This document shows positions 22,301 through 31,639 of a stretch of DNA of 64,000 bases, one piece after another. The DNA is taken from contig CP142460.1 of NCBI GenBank assembly GCA_038049695.1, forward strand, positions 25,700,001 to 25,764,000, given 5' to 3'. A program made the position numbers and the translations under genes. Numbering within the stretch: position 1 is the stretch's first letter; every line of letters starts with the position of its first letter. Under the pieces are notes generated by a model. That model made no database searches, had not been told where the DNA came from, and saw only the letters and a program-made list of their open reading frames with translations. Source of the stretch: Cinnamomum chago. Taxonomy: Eukaryota; Streptophyta; Magnoliopsida; Laurales; Lauraceae.

Positions 22301-22670
22301 TCTTCTCTCTTCTTCCTCCTGAAGTGACCTAACACTTTATCTCCTAGCCGTCCTCATTTCCGGGTCTTCATCGTCATCATCATCGGAGGAACCGAATACT
22401 TCTTCTCTACATGCATCAAATTCCTCAGTTCTTCTTCTTTGTTGTAACACTTTTTTTTTTTGCTGATGCATTTAGGAGCTCCTTCATTTCAGCAATCACA
22501 TTTGGTGGCACTTTATGACATTTTATCACCTGTCCTGTTACATGCCCCAAATGTTGTTTCAATCGAGTAATCCTGCCATTGAACACTCTTCCACAATAAT
22601 TACATTTCACTCTACTTTTGCTTCCAATTGGTTCACCATGGTTCCATGCCGGATCTATTTCACACACCAT
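19380..22670 (-). pseudogene. hAT transposase (BED finger, DUF659, hAT dimerisation), nearly intact
   Basis: The first exon (22670-22425) starts MVCEIDPAWNHGEP and has a BED-type zinc finger with KCNYCGRVFNG and the later HLGHVTG. A disordered acidic/Arg region follows to about 22010. The DUF659 catalytic part (about 21810-21001) contains CDGWTT, VVTDNAANMKAAG and CAAHCFDLML. Splice-like junctions are visible: donor GTAAGT at 20999, acceptor TTACAG at about 20877, and further GT/AG pairs near 20755, 20680, 20600 and 20511. The hAT dimerisation block SSSNCERNWSTFSFIH (about 20430) follows, then a tail with a YVGQ/AMYGQHGD repeat. I see two main lesions: a frame break in the A-run at 22009-22017 and a TGA near 20818 where Trp is expected. 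The tail also needs a frame change near 19710. It would bind DNA and excise or integrate the element if repaired; as read it is probably inactive. Confidence 0.85.
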
Positions 22671-22724
22671 CTTGTTCCTATAAAATAAGAAATTAATGCA
22701 ATATTAATACACTAATACTCTAAC

Positions 22725-23930
22725 AACAATTATTTTTAGGAAAAGTCCAGATTTAATAAAATCATTTTCAAAAATCCTAAATATATAGATATAGCATAAA
22801 AGTATGTAGATCAATCATTTACACATCATACAATGATCATGAATCATTAAAAGAACATATTTATGAAGAAATCCCTAAAAAATGATATATTATAATTCAA
22901 ATATTAAAAAATCCGAAAATAAAATAATTAAAATAAAAATCTAAATCATGTTTATGACTAAGAGTAGATGTAGATCTATCATCTACACACTATTAGTAAG
23001 ACTTAGGTATCACAAATATTCTAACAAGTAACAACAATTAATTTTTGGAATTTTTTTTTAATAAAATCATTTTCAAAATCCTAAATATATAAATCTAACA
23101 TGAAAGTATGTAGATCAATCATTTACACCTCATACAATGATCATTAATCATGAAAACAACATATTTATGATGAAATCCCCAAAAAATGATATATTATAAT
23201 TCAAATATTAAAAAATCCGAAAATAAAATAATTAAAATAAAAATCTAAATCATGTTTATGACTAAGAGTAGATGTAGATCTATCATCTACACACTATTAG
23301 TAAGACTTTGGTATCACAAATATTCTAACAAGTAACAACAATTAATTTTTGGAATTTTTTTTTTTAATAAAATCATTTTCAAAATCCTAAATATATAAAT
23401 CTAACATGAAAGTATGTAGATCAATCATTTACACATCATACAATGATCATTAATCATTAAAACAACATATTTATGATGAAATCCCCAAAAAATGATATAT
23501 TATAATTTAAGTATTAAAAAATCCGAAAATAAAATAATTAAAATAAAAATCTAAATCATGTTTATGACTATGAGTAGATGTAGATCTATCATCTACACAA
23601 TATTAACAAGTCATTAAGCCTTTGGTATCACAAATATCCTAACAAGCAGCAACAATTATTTTTTGGAAAACAAAAATTAATAAAATCATTTTCAAAATCC
23701 TAAATATATAGATCTAACATAAAAGTATGTAGATCTATCATTTACACACCATACAATGATCATGAATCATTAAAAAAACATATTTATGATGAAATCCCCA
23801 AAAAATGATATATTATAATTCAAATATTCAAAAATCCGAAAATAAAAAAAATTGAAAAAAAAAGTTCAAAATCATGTGGATGAGTAGATCTAGCATGAAA
23901 GTATGTAGATCTAACTTCTAAATGAAGAAA
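22725..23930. repeat. Four tandem ~305-bp repeats in the hAT 5' region
   Basis: The AT-rich unit, opening AACAATTATTTTT, starts at about 22725, 23033, 23337 and 23651, giving spacings of 308, 304 and 314. Each holds GTATGTAGATC, CATACAATGATCAT, AATGATATATTATAATT and GTAGATCTATCATCTACAC in the same order. The fourth unit decays after the AAAATAAA block. They lie between the transposase start and the right terminus and could be promoter-proximal or subterminal DNA. Confidence 0.9.
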
Positions 23931-24314
23931 ACAACACAATTACACAAGTGAGTAAGTGACAAACCTCTATGCTTCATGCCTTCATCTATAAAAAAAAAAC
24001 ACATAATATGCTTTAAGTTGATTTCCTCTTACCTTAGATAATATTTTCTTCAGAAAATAGACGTGAGATTTGAAAATATGCAAGAGAGATGGTGACTGCT
24101 ATGGCTAGTAAAGAGTTGAGAAGAAAGGAGAAGAGGATGAAGATGGGAGAAGAAATATAAAAATTAGGGTTTCTCAAGCGTTTATATATATCTCGGCCGA
24201 TATATCGGCCGAGATATTGAAATCCCGAGATGAAGTTCATCTCGGCCGAGATGGGCCGAGATGATGGAGAATTTAACCCGAGACCGATATCTCAGCGAGA
24301 TATCGGCTCGGTAT

Positions 24315-24360
24315 CGGCCGATACCGGTTCATATCGGCCGATATGAACCGGTATCGGCCG
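24315..24360. repeat. 46-bp perfect palindrome at the hAT right end
   Basis: The sequence is its own reverse complement over 46 bases, centred between 24337 and 24338 on ATATCGGCCGATAT. It starts only 15 bases from the element end and lies in a field of CGGCCGATA/CTCGGCCGAGA words that may be transposase binding sites. Confidence 0.95.
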
Positions 24361-24383
24361 GTTTTTAAAACCATGGATATGAG

Positions 24384-24770
24384 GCCTCTTGCTGTTCTTG
24401 GGACTCGTGTAGAAAGGAAAAATAAGAGGGTTAACCTCTTACTTGTTTCGACTTGGAAAACAAGAAGAAAAATGAAGAGGAGTTGGGGGTGGAAGGCGTT
24501 GGCGATGGGGATGAAGATGCTTGCTGGCTGCAGGCTGACGGTGCAGTGGAGAGATGGGGCTTATGGCGCTGCTGATTTGGAGAAGATGGGAGGTAGAGCT
24601 TGCAGACGGCTTGCGAGGGAGGTGTTGCGATGCGGCTGGGGATGAAAGATGAAGGTGCTGCGTTGGAGATGAAGGTGCGGTGGTGCCAGGTATGTCTCCT
24701 AACTCAGAGACCTTTCTGCTTCTCTCTCTACTTGTCTTTTTGCTACTTTTTTTTTTTTGGTTTTTTTTTT
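24384..24770 (-). other. Element B 5' leader, distal part
   Basis: Purine-rich sequence ends in T-rich runs (24748-24770) on the plus strand. No gene is evident. By position it belongs between B's primer site and the gag leader, but no primer-binding site is seen and most of the adjacent LTR is missing, so DNA has been lost or replaced at 24770. Confidence 0.5.
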
Positions 24771-24849
24771 GGTGGCACATGTGGACCCCATCAGCTGAGT
24801 CCATCAAGGCTTGCGAGTCCTTGTCTTGGATAGGGACCGGACTGCATCA
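24771..24849 (-). repeat. Element B, 5' LTR remnant (79 bp)
   Basis: This matches the last ~79 bases of the complete left LTR (11506-11584) and ends at GGACTGCATCA, followed by the duplication CTTTT. Confidence 0.85.
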
Positions 24850-24851
24850 CT

Positions 24852-25736
24852 TTTTTTAGAAAACTCTAGGAAACGACGACGTTTGTCTACATGAGACTTG
24901 TAACTGTCATTGCTAGCGGCAATATGTCGTCGAACTTCATCATGTATTTGTTGCATGTGTTTGATGAAGTTATCTGCTTCAGCACTAGGGTGTGCTTCAA
25001 GAGGCAATGGGACAAGATCAATAGGCAAGCGCGGACAAACACCTGTGACTACTTCAAATGGAGAGATGCCTATGGAGCGATTGACTGAATTGTTGTAAGC
25101 AAATTCAGCCATAGGTAGAGCTTGATCCCATGTGGTGATATGATCACGTACAAGGCATCGTAACAACTGTCTAAGGCTTCAATTAATGACCTCGGTTTGT
25201 CCATCAGTATGTGGATGGTAAGCAGTAGAGAAGTGAAGCTTTGTCTTTGCTGTTATCCACAAAGTCTTCCAGAAGTAACTCATAAAATTGGTGTTGCGAT
25301 TTGAAACGATTGTCTTAGGGAGGCCATGAAGACGGACAACATCCTTGAAGAATAATTGAGCTAGCTTGTAAGCATCTGCTGTGTTGTTGCACGGTATAAA
25401 ATGTGCCATTTTAGAAAAACGATAAACAACAACAAAGATGGAATCAACTCTTCTTGTAGTCTTTGAAAGTCCTAACACAAAGTCCGTGCTGACATCTTCC
25501 TATGGTGCATTAGCTTTAGGCAATGGCTGATATAAACCTGTATTCTTCTTGTTACCTTTAGCAAATTGACAGGTGCGGCATCTTCCACAAATACTGATAA
25601 CATTAACTCTCATACGCGGCCAATAAACGCGATCATCCACGAGAGCAAATGTCTTGTCACGTCCCAAGTGACCACTACAACCTCTTGAATGCAATTCATG
25701 AGCAATATGTTCTCGAATAGATGTAGCGGGATGCAA
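24852..25736 (-). pseudogene. Element A integrase
   Basis: From 25736 downward: zinc-binding HSRGCSGHLGRDKT, PLPKANAP, then the catalytic core (25478-25179) and [27 protein letters not shown] and SYKSHVDKRRR follow, up to the B insertion. The block corresponding to IISDRDTKF in B reads IVSNRNTNF, so the second catalytic aspartate is Asn. All three differences fit single C-to-T/G-to-A changes. Confidence 0.85.
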
Positions 25737-26520
25737 AGTTTGGTACCTCTGAAAAAGAAGCCATCATGTATGCTGAAATGAGGGCGCTTGTCCTGGTCAC
25801 CATTAAGATCCGAATAGATTGTACCAAAATCCTTGTCATCTGTATAATCCTACTTTATTTGCTCAAAACCTTGTACAATGACTGTCATAGTAGTGAGGAG
25901 ATGTGTCCGACGACTTAGTGCATCAGCTAACATATATTCTTTGTCGGCTTTGTGACGGATACTGAATGTGAAATCCTAATGTTAGGAGCTTCGTTTAATT
26001 CGACGATCACTCAAAATGCTGTTGGGACTGTAGATGTTTCAATGCCTTGTGATCGGAATATAAGATGAAGTCTTTGCCAACCAAGTAATGACGCCAATGT
26101 CGCAATGCTTGCACAACGGCGTAAAATTCCAGATCATAGATAGAATATCTGCACTTGGCATTGGGGAGCTTCTTACTGAAAAATGCAAATGCAACTAGGT
26201 GACCTTCTTGGCTAAGAACTCCTCCAATGCCGGCATGAGAAGCATCCCAACCAACTTCAAAGACTTTGTCAAAATCTGGAAGTCGCAATACAGGGGCTTC
26301 CGTGATCTTGCTCTTGATTTCTTCAAAAGCTCTAGTTGTTGCACTTATCCATATAGATTCTTCCTTTTTCATACAGTAATTGATGAGAGCCATAATATTG
26401 CTGAAATCTCGAATGAACCTTTTATAGAAAGTAGCAAGTCCGTGAAAAAGCTACAAACTTCAGTGAGTGTTGTTGGACTAGGCCAATTGAGTATAGCTTG
26501 AACCTTGGATCGATCCATTT
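25737..26520 (-). pseudogene. Element A RNase H and end of reverse transcriptase
   Basis: The minus strand shows VFEVGWDASHAGIGGVL, RYSIYDLEFYAVVQALRHW and FILYSDHKALKHL, a recognisable gypsy RNase H with YSDH intact. The frame ends near 26520 in the connection region. The reverse transcriptase core, protease and gag are absent. Confidence 0.82.
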
Positions 26521-26959
26521 CAATACAGTGGCTGGGAGGTTGATGAGGTTTTGATGGTGATGAGATGGGCCTGGGTTTTGGGTTTGTAGTTGGGTCGATG
26601 GATGAGATTGGAAGGATGCGGTCGGTGAAGTTCAGTTGGGTTTGATGGGTTTGGTTGGGGCTGGGATCTAGGAAGATTTGGGATTCGGTGGGTGGTCGGA
26701 TATCGGTGGGTGGTTTCAGGATTTGGTTTTGATTGAGATGGGTTGGGCTAGGGTCGAAGGAAGATGGGTTACGGGTTGGCTGATTTTTTTATTTTTATTT
26801 TTATTTATTTTTATAGTGGGTGGTTGATGATGAGATTATGGATGGTGGATGTCAACCGTGGGTTGATGGGATTTCGTGAGATGGGTTGTGATGGATGGAC
26901 ATGTATCTGGGAAGGACATGCGTCTCCTCGGCGATCGCTTTTCGGCTCTAATACCAAAT
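26521..26959 (-). other. Element A leader with tRNA-Met-type primer-binding site
   Basis: G/T-rich non-coding sequence. At 26945-26956, the plus strand reads GCTCTAATACCA. Its reverse complement, TGGTATTAGAGC, differs by one base from the initiator-Met primer site TGGTATCAGAGC used by many plant LTR elements. It lies 3 bases from the LTR edge, as expected. Confidence 0.8.
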
Positions 26960-27369
26960 TGGAGCTGCCCGGATCCGCGATCGGAACATAGATCAATCTT
27001 TCGAAGGATTGATCGAATCCAAAGATGGATTCCAGCCACTAGGGCAAGAGCAAAATCATAAAACAACCCATAAAACTCACGATGAACTTAGAAATCTATT
27101 ATTGATTGAAAGTAAGCATGCTCAAATACAATGGAGGGCTCAATATATATAGGCAGTGTTCTTAACCACTAAGAATTCCGAAATAGAAAGCTACTAATCC
27201 TGATTAATCAATAAAGTAGAAACAATCCTTAATAAACTTAAGATAAAAATAGCATGCCATAGTAGCTTCTCAGCCAAATGGGCCTGTGGGCTGAACCCAA
27301 AGGACTGGGTTGGATGGCTGGGTCCATCATGTGGGCCCAAGGGCTCTTTTGGGCTTCCGTACTGCATCA
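26960..27369 (-). repeat. Element A, 5' LTR (right)
   Basis: This 410-bp copy starts TGGAGCTGCC and ends TACTGCATCA. It pairs with 10329-10741 and is followed by the duplication CTCTT. Confidence 0.92.
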
Positions 27370-27374
27370 CTCTT

Positions 27375-28529
27375 CAAATAGAGTTGGGATAGAACTTTAT
27401 CAGTTCTAACTTCCAATCTAATGCTTTTTATAGGAATCAACATGCTACTATGTGTGCATTAAGTTATTTATTTAGCTCACACATGATGCCTTTCAACAAA
27501 AGGATATATATAATGATACCTAGATACAACAAGCACATAGATTTTAGACATATAAATGAAGAATAGTACACAAATGAAGTATTGTGTATGGTATGATAAG
27601 GATGGATGCCCATCTCAAGGTATTTAGATATCATAGGATACACTCATGTGTGATGTAGAGAGCATTTGCTTTCTGATATAACAGAGCAAGGACTGAGTCG
27701 TCTGGCCTTATTAGGGTACTCTCATTGTGTTCAGTAGTTACTTGAACTTTGGTAGTCAATAAGGTTTGGAAGGAAATCTTTGTTGAGAAAAATTGCTGCC
27801 TAGATGAAGTTATATTGTTCATGATTAAAACATCTAATCTAATGGATAGCTTGTCCCAAAATAGCATCGTCCTAGCCATTAGAATACACACATACACTTG
27901 CTGCATGGGCTGGATGACCAGCTCTATCTTTATTTTCTTTATGATATATGCATATTAAGCTTCTCAACTCTAGGTTTACTTACACTTGATGTTTGAAGGC
28001 TTTTGAGCATATGAATCAAATAGGTGAATGATATTTGCATGTGGTTTTGTATGATTTTCCTTACTATTGTTTTTAATTGTGTTAATCATTGTAGAACTAG
28101 TTTTGACGTTTCATACTGTTTTGGACTGTGAAAGTTGGTGACTTGGTAGAGTCACCAGGAACAAGTTATATACAGTGCGAAGACCAATTTCCAAAGTAGG
28201 AGAGTTATCTAGTGATGTTGGGTTGGTCTTTGCTCAAGAGATTAGGTTTGAGCTTGCGAGGTTTTGTTATATTGTGTTTCTTAGTTCATAAAGGATCATT
28301 GCATACTTAGTGGATCATATGGATTGGAGTGGTATGGGAGAATGTTCAATAGTAAGGAGCCAGCGATTGAAGTTTGAAATCTTACTAAAAGTAGGGGTAA
28401 GCAAATCGGTTTCTTAAGGAAAGAGTGTGTAGGCTTCTCTATGAATGGCATTATCAAGAGCTGAGAAGCCTGCATAAATGGCAAAGTGAAGAATGAGAAG
28501 TTTGTTACACGGTCTCCTTCCTTTCTTGA
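27375..28529. other. AT-rich sequence, no gene seen
   Basis: No frame here resembles a known protein, and no terminal repeats were recognised. Confidence 0.4.
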
Positions 28530-28930
28530 TGAAAATTTAATTTTGGCAAATCGACAAGAGGGAACCCGGGTCTAACAGGGATTTAGAGAGTTTTGTATCA
28601 TATTGGTTTGGGGTTAGGGAATAGGGAGTCCAACGAAGCAAAAGTTTAGGCATTTCATGAGGCAATACAAATCTTTTAATACGTATGAACGCCTGCCTGC
28701 TGTGGAAAATGATTCAGTGAACATTGTTTGGTGACGAAGAAAGTAGCAAAGGGCGGTGGGGATTGAACTTTATACTCAATGAGATTAAAGAAAACTATAT
28801 GGAAATAGAAGTGTTGAATTTTATCATACATTAAAGGGTGATCTTAAGGTTGTGGATTCACTAACTAAACAGGGAGCAGGCATGAAAGAATTCACTAACT
28901 AAACAAGGATCTGCGATTGCGGGAGGGTGT
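28530..28930 (+). pseudogene. Decayed LINE RNase H remnant
   Basis: Translating across frames gives SNEAK..., LNFILNEIK and finally DSLTKQGAG, which match the order of the RNase H tail of plant L1-type LINEs (NEAE..., NEI..., ADSLAKQG). Several stops and shifts are present. Confidence 0.45.
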
Positions 28931-30257
28931 TTGAGATAGTAGGAAAGAGATTAGGAAACTTGAATTTTAAATATTTGAAGTTTTGACTCTATTTTTCCTT
29001 CTATAAATTGGGATCATTTCCCTTAGTAAAGCCATGATGAATTTATTGGAATGTAGTACCTCTTGACTTTCTTCAAATACTATGAAGAAGGGATCGCAAT
29101 TTCTAGGAACTAGGTGAATGCAGAGATTGGCAAAGACCTAGAGCAAAGTAGTGGGGAATGACACTATAATTTGGAGTTACAGAGAGTATAGCTTCATATA
29201 GGGTAGTGGAAAGCAAATATCATGAATGTGATGTTGATAGTGAACTTGGCCATCTAATGACAGAGAAGTGACTAGTTTGGGTGACTAGTTGGAGGGTAGT
29301 ACCTTTGGGTATTGCCTCTTAGTAAAGGTGTGCAGTATGAATTTAGTAAGTCTTTTGGAGTATTTTTCTCTTTTTTGTTCTCCAAGGGTAGCTAAACCAG
29401 TGCTAATATACATTAGGTAGAGATGTCAGTAGTGTATGGGGAACCTATCGGGCAGTGCTTTTTAAAGCATGCGTAGGATTTCTGTTTACCATTTCCTTAT
29501 GGAATGCCCTGTGTATTTCTATCCCAATAAGATTCCCATACCTCTTAGTCATCGAATAGACTATGGAGCAGTCACTATCTTACAGACACACACATAAGAG
29601 ACACCTTTATGGACTGTAGTCCGAAATGTATAGTTAGATAGTTTTCATTTTCTGTTTTTTAATTACATAGTATAAATAAATCTCCTAATGCCAATCTTGG
29701 ATTGATTGTATTAAGTTAGATGATGATGATGATAAGATTACTATAATAAGAGTAGCAAGATTGGAAGTGTTTAGCATTTTCAAAAAAAGAAAAAAAGATG
29801 GGAAGTGTTTAGGTGCTGTAAGGTTTTCTTCTTCTTCTTCTTCTCCTGAAAGTATCAATTATAGTGGGTATGGATGGAAAATGGTTACCCAAAAGACGAT
29901 GATGCAAACCCTAGGGAAGGGTTTGGATTGCAAGGATGAATGTGCCGAAGCACGTAAAACAATGTCTCAAAGAGAGCCACAAAGAGGGAAAGAACATCAA
30001 AGGAAAATAAACTCACTGAATGTAACTTTTGTTAATCTTTAAACTCCCCCGCTAATGTCTTACAATACTCATGTATGACATATATAACAAACCCTACAAT
30101 CCAAGACTCTTTTCCAAACTAGGAAACTAAACAAAGACTCCTAGTGGAATTAGAAAGTTAATCCTAAGCACAACTTATTATAACATATTCTAGACTCATT
30201 TAGGTCCCACATATGGGCCATTGAGTCTAGTTGCGTTGACCCACAGGCTTTGCATCA
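28931..30257. other. AT-rich sequence, possibly including an LTR edge
   Basis: No gene is evident; the frame at 29761-30042 has no recognisable domain. The last bases, GGCTTTGCATCA, resemble the TGCATCA edge of the LTRs of A and B and lie next to chromovirus coding remnants. An LTR probably ends at about 30257, but I could not find its partner. A TTC microsatellite is present at 29827-29845. Confidence 0.4.
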
Positions 30258-31620
30258 TTTCCTCCAGGTTGCAAAAGAGTTTGACCTCGAACTTGAGTTT
30301 TGTTTACATTGCTGTTGTAAACATGCTGAAGTTGAAGTGATTCCCTTGTAACAGTTGGCCTCAATCCTTGCTTGTGGTTCCGATTCATCGGATAGAGTGT
30401 AATAACTTTCCCATCTTTAACAAATGTATATGTATAATCTCTCATCTGATGGATCTCTTTCTTGTCATTAATCGATAGCCTTCCAAGTAAAACATCCCTA
30501 GTGTCCATGTAGTCATCCCCGATAGTAGCGGCAAATTGACACCTATATTGAACTTGTACTTAATCACCTGTAATCAGCCATCGTACATAATAAGGTTGAA
30601 GATGTTTGTGCACTCTTAGCCATAGATGATTCACAAGAGCTTTTTACACAATGTTGTCAAAGCTTCCGCTTTCAATATCTATTTATAATTTGTCCATTCA
30701 TATGTTCTTCTGAATGAAAGATGTTTCTTAACCATCTCTTTTCTACCATTGATGTAGGCTTCTTTAGTACCACCCTTTAATTCATCAAGACTTTAGCTTT
30801 GATGTTGCCACAGACATCAATTTTCTCAAACTTTTCTTCCTTTGTTTCCATAGTTAATTGCTCCCTAGATTTTGTCTCATCATGCTCTTTGATCTCTTGT
30901 TCTTCCATCGCATGTACTAAAGCCTTTTAAGGTTGGTAGGCGCATTGAAATGATAAGTGACCTCTTTCTCTACAATTATAACACAAGACTTTAGCTCATT
31001 ATTAGATCTTGAACTTGATCTCATATCTTGGCTTTAGTTGACTTGGGTACCTGTAGGTGGCGACGGCGACAATTTACTGATCCCTGTAAGTGATGTGGAC
31101 TTTTGAGCTTGATGGTTGGCTATCGCTTGTATTTCTATCACATGCTACACCCCCATATGCCCAATTTAAGGCCATGATAATACTTGTGAGCTGCAACATC
31201 CTCTAGCTTGTCTAAGTCACACCCTGCCTGTACTAGGAAAAATTCCTTCATATATTCAACCCCTTATTTGTTGCCCTGTTTCAAATTCTGAAGTTTGGAG
31301 AACAGATTCCTCTATTAATTGATTGGAAGGAATTTTTGTTTCATCAGATTCCGCATTTCTGCCCATGCTTCCATAGGATCCATATTTTAACATTGTTGTC
31401 ATCGTTAGACCCTGGTCCTCTAGGCATATGGACACCCATGATATCTGGTAGCCATTGGTATCACTTTGTGACCATCTGCCATTAGTTTAGGTGCAAATAC
31501 TTATCCATGCATGCTAGCCATTCTGTGAATGCTTCTGGTTGCATCTTACCATCATATTCAGGAATAACAATTTTGATATCCAAATCCCTATAAATTTTCT
31601 ATGGACTGGGTTACATTGAT
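30258..31620 (-). pseudogene. Chromovirus gag-protease remnant
   Basis: From 31600 downward the minus strand reads IPEYDGKMQPEAFTEWL (gag N-terminal block), a CCHC knuckle CYNCRERGHLSFQC (about 30985-30945), and GSFDN. It then ends with a protease closing segment, RDVLLGRLS...YTYTFVKDGKVITL (30508-30227). The order is right for a chromovirus, but stops and deletions are frequent, and polymerase and integrase are gone. It is a third chromovirus-like element, distinct from A and B. Confidence 0.65.
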
Positions 31621-31639
31621 TTCGAAAATGTTTTTCTTC

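Larger units (their letters stand above)
18891..24375 (-). mobile_element. hAT transposon with near-complete transposase gene
   Basis: The inverted ends begin CATGGTTCAAAA and, reversed, CATGGTTTTAAAA. A perfect 8-bp duplication GATATGAG flanks the element (18883-18890 and 24376-24383). Both ends are packed with CGGCCGATATCGG-type words. Inside, on the minus strand, is a BED-finger/DUF659/hAT-dimerisation transposase gene. Upstream of it are four tandem ~305-bp repeats. Perfect target duplication, a complete gene order and few lesions make this the youngest large insertion in the nest. Confidence 0.93.
11205..24849 (-). mobile_element. LTR retrotransposon B (Ty3/gypsy chromovirus), nested in A
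   Basis: The left LTR starts TGACACAGCG at 11205. The right edge ends GGACTGCATCA at 24849, where A's integrase frame resumes. Flanks are CTTCT (11200-11204) and CTTTT (24850-24854), a 5-bp duplication with one change. The coding order on the minus strand, from high to low coordinates, is gag, zinc knuckle, protease, reverse transcriptase, RNase H, integrase, chromodomain. Four later insertions interrupt it, and several stops and frame changes show it is dead. The 5' LTR on the right keeps only its first ~79 bases and the primer site is not found. Confidence 0.88.
10329..27369 (-). mobile_element. LTR retrotransposon A (Ty3/gypsy chromovirus), host of the nested insertions
   Basis: The two LTRs (10329-10741 and 26960-27369) are flanked by a perfect 5-bp duplication CTCTT at 10324-10328 and 27370-27374. 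Coding remnants are on the minus strand: a chromodomain tail at 10742-11204, then integrase and RNase H at 24852-26393. They are separated because element B landed in the coding region. The gag, protease and most of the reverse transcriptase are missing: RNase H ends near 26520 and is followed directly by leader-like sequence and the primer site. A was therefore already an internally deleted copy or lost DNA later. Confidence 0.9.

Noticed and set aside
22725-23930. CRISPR-like or satellite array
   Set aside because: Units are ~305 bp and contiguous with no spacers, in a plant transposon. It is an internal tandem repeat.
24034-24240. Minus-strand frame near the hAT right end
   Set aside because: Hydrophobic but overlaps subterminal palindromic DNA and lies upstream of the repeats; no link to the transposase frame.
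29761-30042. 93-residue plus-strand frame
   Set aside because: Lys/Ser low-complexity composition and no family resemblance.
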